Source: Pterois miles (lineage: Eukaryota > Chordata > Actinopteri > Perciformes > Scorpaenidae). Taken from it: a stretch of DNA of 64,000 nucleotides. The notes below the pieces were generated by a model. That model was not told where the DNA came from. It did no database searches and saw only the letters and a list, made by a program, of their open reading frames with translations. A program made the translations under genes and the position numbers. Below, piece by piece: positions 41,501-50,900 of the stretch. The stretch spans positions 153,501-217,500 of the forward strand of contig CAMQGK010000008.1 in assembly GCA_947000775.1 (NCBI GenBank). The letters are read 5' to 3'. Position 1 is the stretch's first letter; every line of letters begins with the position of its first letter.

Positions 41501-44500
41501 CTCCGCTGCCGCCACCCAAACCCACCCACACTAAGGTCCTACCTCCTCCCCCTCTCCCACTTCTCAAACCCCTCAGCCCAATGTTGCCTGCCACCACTGA
41601 ACAGCTGCAGCACACCAATGGCGTGCACAGCCCTCCTTCGGTGCTGAGGTCTCCAAATGACAGTGAACCTGCAGAGGAGAATGGGGAGGTGTTCTTGGAG
41701 GGCGAGCTGGAGGTGGGGTCGATGGTTGAAGTGAACGATCCACCACTTTTTGGGGTTATTCGCTGGATTGGACGGATCAGTGGGATTTCAGAGCCAGTGG
41801 CAGGGATTGAGCTGGTAAGGTGAAAGTTTCAGCTCTTTAAGTTCAACCTCTTAGTCCATCCATCCATCCATCCATCTGTATCTCTCATTACGGATATCCA
41901 CAATTTAGTTGCAGATATCCGTAATTCACATTGTGGATATCTGCTAGGGATATGCATTCCAGCAAAAATACTATTTGATAATCACTGGGACCTAGTCAAA
42001 AAAAATTTTGAAAATTGGTGCATTACTAGTACCTAGTATTAGTACAAGTTTTACCAGTATTAACATTACCACCAGGCAGCATCTGCAATGGTTAAAACAA
42101 GGGAAAATATATATATATATATATATATATATTTAAGACAGGATAGTAGTTGCATAGACAGTCAATTTTTTATCTGTTAAATGTTAAAAAAGAAAAAAAA
42201 AAAATTTCCTCTGATGTGATGTTTTACTATCATTTGATAAAAAACAAACACTGTGTGTCAGGACCAGGAGCTGTCTGCAGGCACAGATGGCAGTTACCTC
42301 GGTGAACGTCACTTCCGTTGTCCAGCCAACAAGGGGCTGTTTGTCAAGCTTCGCAATTGTAGACGGGACTCCAGGTTTCCTGCCCCGGAGACACCTGTCA
42401 ATCAAGTGGAGCGATGCAACTCTATTGGTAGGAAAATATGGTCGTAGTGTCTAACCTCTAGAGTGGACCAGTATCTAGAGTGCTAGTATTCTAGAGTTTT
42501 CTTATAGTTTTCCTAGGGCTGTCTGCTTGGTGTGGCTGGCCAGTCTGGAGGTGGTGGCAGAGGGGGGACCAGGAGGAGTGGAGTCTAGTCTGAAGAACCC
42601 CCCCCCCCTCTATGACCAATGGTCAGATGAGGAGTACATTCAGCAGAGACTGTCCCCTCGGCACACTAAAACGTCTGGGTCAGTCCTTTTTTTGGTGGCA
42701 TAGGCTCATAACAAGGCCTGACCCCATGTGATCTGATCATTGCTCCATTTTTACAAATGTATATATTCATATAGTTTTATTCATATCATATGCGTGCATA
42801 TACAATCTCACCACGGCTTTACTTATTACTGTTACTGTTTTTATTTTCTGTCAATTCTTATTGCCCTTTTTCATTCCTGCCCTCTCTTTCTTTTTACTTT
42901 TTCTGTCTGTTTTTGTCTGTTGCTGCTGCTAAGACACCCGAATTTCCCCTGGGGATTAATAAGGTTCATTTATTTATTATCTTATCTTAGTGTCTAACCT
43001 CTAGAGGGACCAGTGTCTAGAGTGCTAGTATTCTATAGTTTTCTTATAGTTTTCCTATAGCTGTCTCCTGTGTGGCTGCCAGGCTTTGCAGAGTGGGGCA
43101 GTGAGCGTGTGGAGGAGCACACCCCTCCTGTGGATGGGGACGAGGCCACTGAGCTCTACCGGGGCTGGAAGCGAGGCATCCAGGGTCACCTCAACTCATG
43201 CTACCTGGACGCTACACTCTTCAGGTAGAGGCAGTCTACTTTCTGTTACTACAGACTCTGTAGAAGAAGCTTTAGGTTTGTTATTTTAAACACTCTTGTT
43301 GATCCTTTCCTTGAGAAAAAATCTTGAGTTGTTCATTAGGGCTGCAACTAGTAATTATTTTCATTTATCCTTATCGCTTGGTCCATAAAATGTCAAAATG
43401 GTGAAAAATGTCCCTCCCAGTAACACAAACTCCAGGGTGATATCTTTAAATGTCTTGTTTAGTCTAAAACTGAAAGATATTCAGTTTATTACAATAATAA
43501 AACATAGAAAAGCAGGAAATCTCTATATTTGAGAGGTTGAAAACTGGATTTTCTGCATTTTTCCATGAAAATCCTCAACAATTAATAGATTATCAGAACA
43601 GTTGTTGGTTTTGCGGCAGCAATCTTGCAGCTCTACTGTACATAAAGTGGTGGTTTAATTTTGTTTCCAGCATAATTCAGGATAAACGGAAGATGTAGTT
43701 ATTTAGGATTAGGGTTGTACCAATTGGGAAATTGTGGGCTGATACGGATACTGATGCTTGAAATCAGAATTTGACTGATAGCCAATACTGATACCGTTTT
43801 TGCTAATTTCGTTTTTATTGTAATTTGTGCTAGGCAAAGACCTCTTCATTATAAAATGTCATAACTTAGCTGTTTTAAAGTCATTCAGGATTTCATTCCA
43901 ATGTCGTTGAATGAGCACTAATTGAATGATACAAATTTATGAAACAGCCTTTAATATAACTTTCTTTCACATGAAAATGATTCTTTTTTGATAACTAACA
44001 CAACATTTAGCCGGCACAAAATTTATGTCACTTCTATCAGCGAATATCATCTTATTTACCGATGACAGTCAACAAGGCAAATATCGGCACTGATACTGAT
44101 TTTCATCAGAAAAATGGTTGCATCCCTAGTTAGGATGAACACTGATTGAGACCAAGTAGAAACTTGTAAAACTGGCTAAAAAATCAAATAATCCATTCTG
44201 GGAATGGGATCAGCCACTAATCTGACAATGCAGCTGTTTGGATGTAATGTATATTATGCTAAATTCATCCATAATACATACAAATATGGCTACTTATTTT
44301 TTTCCCTTGTAGTCATCTGTATGTCTGTTTCTCTCTGCAGTCTTTTCTCCTGCTGCAGTTCTGCAGACTGGGTGTTGTTGTGGCCCTCTGACCCTGAAAC
44401 CGACCATGACTCCAGTCAGGCTCAGGACCTGCTGCGTTGTGAGATAGTCAACCCTCTGCGAAGGTAAATGTCTATTTTTGCTATCACGTGTTAGGGCTTG

Positions 44501-44883
44501 GCGATATGGATCACGATATTTTTACCAAATAACTAATATTGATGTTGTGACAATGCTGTAGGGTTGACTGTTGGTGCTTTTACAAAGTATTTACACAATG
44601 AGATTTTGACAAATCATCAGTAATGTGGATATAATGATTTGTAAAAGGCAAATAATTGAACAGCTCTAACAGTCTGGTAAGTTCAGAAAATCACATCACT
44701 TTACTGTAATACAGCCTTTAAAACCAGGAAAAGACAACACTTTTGCAACACGTATGCCATATTACGATGTTACAATAAAGATATCTTATCTCATATTGAT
44801 ACTATATTGATACTATATTGATGTATTGCCAGCCCTGGTAAAACAGTATTGTACGATGGCGTAGTAGAACCCTTGTAGGTTAA

Positions 44884-44918
<35 letters not shown>

Positions 44919-47900
44919 CAGAATTTAAAAAATCCAAGATTAACGATGTACAATTTAAAAAAATTATAATTAAAAAAAAAAAAAGAAATTTAAAAAATGA
45001 AACTTCTTTGAGATGAAAGTCAGAAATTTACAAAAAAAAAAATTTGAATATTCCCTGAGATTATAAAGTCATAAATTTGCGAGAAAAAAAATAAAATTCT
45101 TTGAGATTTAAGTTTCTTTCATGAGAAAATACTTGAATATTCTCTGAGATTATGGAGTCATCAGTTTGTGAGAAAAAAACTTATTAAATAAATTTATGCA
45201 AGGAACCAAATCACTTCACATTGCAAGGCTGGATCAACCTCAGCACACTACAAATGCCACGGTAGCTGCAGTAAATCAAGCCACCAAGTCCAAAATATGT
45301 TAATTATCTTAGTATATATTTACGTTAATAAAAACATGGAAAAACGTGTGTATGTATCTCTCAGGACTTTGGCCACATCAGAAATAGACATCATTGGCAA
45401 AATGAAACGTCTAACAGGTCTAACATGAGGATACAGGACAATGCATACCAATGTCAGCATTATGTTCATAACCTAACGCAGAAATAACATGAACGAAAAT
45501 GTGTGTATGTAGCTTTCATGACCTGCGCTTACTCAGAGGCCATCCATACAATAATAACACTACTTTAGGAATAAGTAAATTCAGACATTGGCTGGCATTA
45601 CCACGGTTTTGCGGTTAATCGTGCAATCTGTGGTGTGATGAGGTTGATCCAATCTTGCAAAGTGAAGCAACGTAGTTCATTGAGAAAAAGACAAAAAGTT
45701 TTATCTTTCAAATTTATGACTTTAACCTTTATCTCACAATATCACTCCCCTTCTCCAGCTCCGTAATTATTTGTTATTTAACCTACAATGGCCCTAATAC
45801 ACCATCATCACCAATTATGCTACTAATACTGCTAGTTCTTTTACTTTGATTGCTGTTACTGTTACTGCTGTTACTGATTATATGGTTATATGTCACAATC
45901 ATGACATGTAGCAAAATGTGAGCTTAACATAGGGCTGCACAATTAATCGTATATTAATCACAATCCCAGTTTTGGCTTCCCACAGTTAAATGAATGTGAT
46001 TGACTGCGATATTGACATTTAAATGTACATGCTCCGCTCATAGAAAACTCTGCTGCATATCAAATCAAGTGGTTCCTAAACTAACATCCAGCCACCAGGG
46101 GGCGATAGAGAGGTTTTGGCTTCACTTTTGTTGAGCTGTCACGCCATTGTGTACATGGTAGCCTATGAAAAACTTTTCTAAATGTTGCACCTGCAGTCCA
46201 CTTGTTTTGCTCAGCTGCTCTCTATTGTGTTGCAGAGAGGAAAGGCTAGCAGCAACTGGATCAGAAGGCACAATGATTGTGATTTGGTTTAATGTACAAG
46301 TCATTCCTCAAGTATCTGTGTACCGGTGTGTTTTGAAGGTACGGCTACGTTTGCGCCAGTAAGACCATGGCCTTGAGACGACTGCTGGAGGCTGCGAATA
46401 GTGACACGGGCTTCACCAACCAGGAGAAAGGTACACCTGTCCCACCCCTCCATTCACTCAGCAGGTGTATCAGTCTGTGATCACACTGTGGAATGCTGTC
46501 ATGCTGCTGTTGTTCCATCTCCTCAGATCCTGAGGAGTTCCTCAACAGGCTTTTCCAGCTCCTCCGAGTTGAGCCGCTCCTCAAGATCAGGTAGCGTGCT
46601 AACACCCTGCTTCACTATCACACAGGCCAGGTATTCAGTACAGCTCAATTATGCACCTGCATTCTGAAGTGAGAAGGTAAATAGGTCAAGGTCACGCTTG
46701 CATGTTTTCTTTATCACAGAAAGGTTTTCCTGCTTGTGTTTTTGTTTGTTATTTGTCAAAGTTTGCTCGGGTAAAAGACTCAAAATGAGCCAGATATTTC
46801 ATAACCATGGGGGGGTCTCAAGATGATTAACCTCTTCCGCTCCTTGAGACGCTAAATAACGCTACGAAGTTTTGCTAAATTTTGGTGAGGAAAATGGGTT
46901 CTGTGGGTACCCACACATCTCCCCTTTACAGACATGCCAACTTTATGATAATCACATACAGTTTGGGGCAAATGTGTTGTTTTCTGACTATTTCTGCATA
47001 CTGGGGTCTTAAACTGTCTTAGAATTACATAAATTTGGTATCACTGTAAAGCTTAGTCCCCATAGTAGCCATAGTAGACCATTTTATAATATGACCTCAC
47101 TGCATAAAATGACCTGTAAGTTAATCACAGCCTCATGAAACTGTACAGCTACAAACTAGAGAGCTAGGACATTCAGTGGATGGATAGCTAGATTGACAAT
47201 AAGGGGGTTTATGAGCAGTTTATCGAACAGAAGCGCTCGCCATCCAGTGTCCAAAAATTGCAATTCTTGCAGAAATCTCCAAATGTCAAAAGTTTTTGAT
47301 ACCAAATCACAGCATGCGAAATATTATTATATAACATGCCAAATCACGACTGGTGTTCCTCAAGTTCTTGTAGTCTAAACATGGTATTTTGGAAGGACAA
47401 TTGATCATTTTTATCAATTCTTGACTGGTAAAAATGGTTAAATTTAGTACCAAATCTTTATAACAAATAGTATCAACCCAAAAATTGCTGCCACAACTTA
47501 TGAGACATAAATTAGCATGGGGATGACCGTCATTTACTTTGACCATAATGTTCTAAACCCTTATACATTTTTGCAATTAATTTTAATGAATAATTAATTC
47601 ATGTTTATTTCTGATTTATGACTAGACCAACTTGACGCAGTGCTGAGCAGCATCTCAAATTAATCGTAAGGTTTCCAGCTTTCAGATGATGTATGCCACT
47701 TCAGTGTGACATCCAGAGTTGACCTCCTGTTTCCCCCTAAAGACCCCCTGTGCCCCCCTAAAAATGACAGAAATGTGTCTATTGTGGATCTCAGGCCCTG
47801 TTCAGACCTGGTATTAACATGCATCTTTAGTGATCAGATCGCAACATGGACAGCTTTAAGTACAGGTGTGAATACACTCAAGGTGCATTGAGGACACATT

Positions 47901-50900
47901 GAGATTGGATCTTTCAGATAACATTCAGAGGTGGTCTGGGCCACATATGACCGCTTTCTTTTAGGAGGGTGTTACTCAACTGACGCCCCTCTGGGGTCCA
48001 CAGGATCACTGCGCTCCTCAGGTAAATAGACAGATGCTTGTCTGCCTCACAGCATGGAAACAGCCTCTTTGCTCTACTGTATTCTGTCGGTTCAACTGTA
48101 TCTTATTAAAATGCATCTTGTTTATAGGCTACATATCTACAGACTATCGGTGCCAGTGGTGTGACAGTCCCCAGGGAACGCCGGTCCAATAACCTTATTA
48201 CTAATAACAATATCACTGACATTCCTGTAATATTATGTCACAACGTCTGCTGTATTAGCCGTGTGTTTACTACATGTTAATTTGCATATAGAGATGCATT
48301 TTAATAAGGAGACACATTGTAATAAGGATAATAAGGGGTGTCTGAGCCCAATTGCGGGAAAAGTGCAGGTCTTGCAGCAATCTCCAATTGTCAAAAGTTT
48401 TTGAAACCAAATCACAGCATGGCTTTTTCTATAGTGTTCCTCAAGGTCTTAATGTGGTATTTTATCAATTCTCAAATGGTAAAAATGATTAAATTTAGCA
48501 CCAAATCAGTGTAACAAATGGTATCAACCAAAAAATTGGTGTAACATAACAATAAGAACAATAAGATTTATCTGTCGTAGGAGCTCATTTTCTCTCTTCT
48601 ACATTCAGATCGATGACTCAGCAGCCTCAGGAGTGTCACCTCTACCAGCTCTTCCCACCTACACTCCCTCCATCTCCCTCCTCACCTTTACCCCTCTCCC
48701 CAGTTGACTTCCCCATCCCTCTCGCCTCGCCATCACCCAGCCGGATGAGGGTCGCCAGTGTCCAGGCGCTGCTAGAGTCCTCCTTCCTCCACGCTGGCCT
48801 CAAATTTGTTGAGGTAACAGAAAACAAGTTGTGAGATAGAAATGACTATTTTTGAAACACCTTTACAGTAACTATCTGATCATACGTGTTGATCACCCCA
48901 CCAGGCTCCCTCCTGCCTCTTACTTCTCATGCCTCGCTTTGGAAAGGACTTCAAAATGTTTGACGCCATCTTGCCCACCCTTAGCCTGGACATCACAGAC
49001 CTGCTGGACGACAGTGAGGACACCTTCAAAATCTACATTTTAGCAACATTTAGTTTGTTTCTGGTCAAATACAGATCTGATATACGGTAGTGTGTTGTAG
49101 TTTATATGGCCCGTAACAGATCTAGCTACATTTACATGTTTCTGAAGTGTAGTATTTGTCTCTCTTTGTGTCTCTAGCTCTGAGGCAGTGCAGCATCTGT
49201 CAGGCTGTAGCTGATTGGGAGTGTCTCCAATGTTATGAAGACCCCGACATTACCCCCGGTCAACTCAAACAGTACTGCCAGACCTGCAACACACAGGTAC
49301 CCACTTCTTACTTTGGACATGACATTAATTTGTAGCGTAAAAAACAATTATTGTAGGTTTAAATTAATATTATGTAATAATAAACCCATTTTTGTCTTTT
49401 TTTATGGGGGTACAGGGAGTCTTTAAAGGGAGACAGCAGGTCAACAGTAAATGTCAAAGAGAAGTGATGTACATTATCTGAAATCTTGGAATCTGAAAAT
49501 TAATTTGAGATGAAGCTCTGCACTGTGTCCAGTTATTCTAATCATAACAAACATTAATGAATTAAGTAATTAATTAAAATATATTGTGAATGTGTATAAG
49601 GGCTTAGAGCATTATGGTAGAGGTATGTGATGTTGTTCCCATGCTCTATTATGTCTCATGAGTTGTTGCAGCAATTTTTGGGTTGCTACTATTTGTCACA
49701 CAGATGTGGTACTAAATTTGACCATTTTTTACAATTTGAGAATTGATAAAATGATAAATAATCCCTCCAACATAATGCATTAAGACACCAAGACCTTGAG
49801 GAACAGCATAGAAAAAAAACAGGCTGTGATTTAGGTTCAAAACCTTTTGACATTTGGAGATTTCTGCAAGAAGTGAATTTTCAGGCGATCGGATGGCGAG
49901 CACTTCTCTTCCACAAACCACTCACAACCCCCCTTATTGTCAACCTACCTAAGAAAGTTGTGTGCTGTGATTACCCTAGAGGTCAACCATAGGTCATTTT
50001 ATACAGTGAGGTCAAATTTCAAAAAAATGGTCTCAATACAATGAAATGGCTACTATGGGAGCTAACATCATCACACATGAATACAGTTGGGCTCACTGGA
50101 TCCATAAGAGTTTCAGCTTTACAATTACACCCAATTTGTATAATTTCAAGGCTGTTTTCAGACCCCAATATGCAGAAAATTAAACACACCTTTTCAGAAT
50201 AGGCAAAAAATGTATTGTATCTTATCTTATCTTATCTTATCTTATTTTGTCTTTGTAGCATTATTTCCATTCTTCATGATGGATTTCTTAGATTTTCTAG
50301 TTTCATATGATACAATATCTTCACTCAAAACTCACAAAACACAAAACTGAGCCCATCTGACAAAATGTAAAGCTAACCAAGGGCGCCATTGCCCTCATGG
50401 AATGAAAGAGGTTAATGTAAACTACTCTGACCCTCATTTTCTGTTTCTTGTGTGTCTATTTTTGTATATGTTATTCTATATTTTATATTTATATTTCTTT
50501 TCTGTCAATCATCAGGTCCACAGTCACAGTAAGCGGGCGTCCCATACCCCAGTGAAGGTTACTGTCCCTGGGGGACCATGGTCCGGCCCTCTGCACTGCA
50601 CCCGCCAGCGAATGTCTCTCTTTGCCGTGACGTGCATCGAGACCAGCCATTATGTGAGCTTCGTCAAGCATGGGCCTCTCGCTGCCGACTGGCTATTCTT
50701 TGACAGTATGGCAGACCGGGAAGGTGAGAGATCCTCACTTAGATACATTCTGGTAACAGGATGAAAACACAAAAGCAAGCACTGTTACGCTTTGTCCACA
50801 TGTATGTGGGTATTTTTGTAAATGTAGGTTTTTCTATGTATTTTGGGCTTTCGTGTACACTCAAACAGCGTTTTAGGTCACTGAAAATGGAGCTTTTGTT

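Larger units (their letters stand above)
36126..42427 (+). other. cyldl: cyldl coding exons 4-7: CAP-Gly modules and proline-rich linker
   Basis: Exons 36126-36644, 38993-39098, 41345-41814 and 42262-42427. Exon 4 finishes CAP-Gly 1 (GVSNGSFKGHRLF), then has a His/Gln/Ser/Asn-rich linker, then starts CAP-Gly 2 (VGQRVSFPLEDNVYRGEVRF). Exon 5 completes it with VPVGNWDGLYKGEKL, the GNWDG signature. Exon 6 is very proline-rich (repeated KPPPLPPPKP-type segments) and opens CAP-Gly 3 (VGSMVEVNDPPLFGVIRWIG). Exon 7 ends it (GTDGSYLGERHF). In CYLD, the third module with the adjacent proline-rich part binds NEMO. I do not see the PVQES TRAF2 site of human CYLD. Confidence 0.9.

Noticed and set aside
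41373..41618. Glycine-rich minus-strand open frame
   Set aside because: It is the shadow of the proline-rich cyldl exon 6 (CC-rich sense strand).
42544..42678. Adding the 135-bp segment as a normal cyldl coding exon
   Set aside because: Its reading frame needs phase 2 on both sides, but the flanking exons end and begin in phase 1; in the frame set by the preceding exon it hits a TGA. Kept as a finding only.
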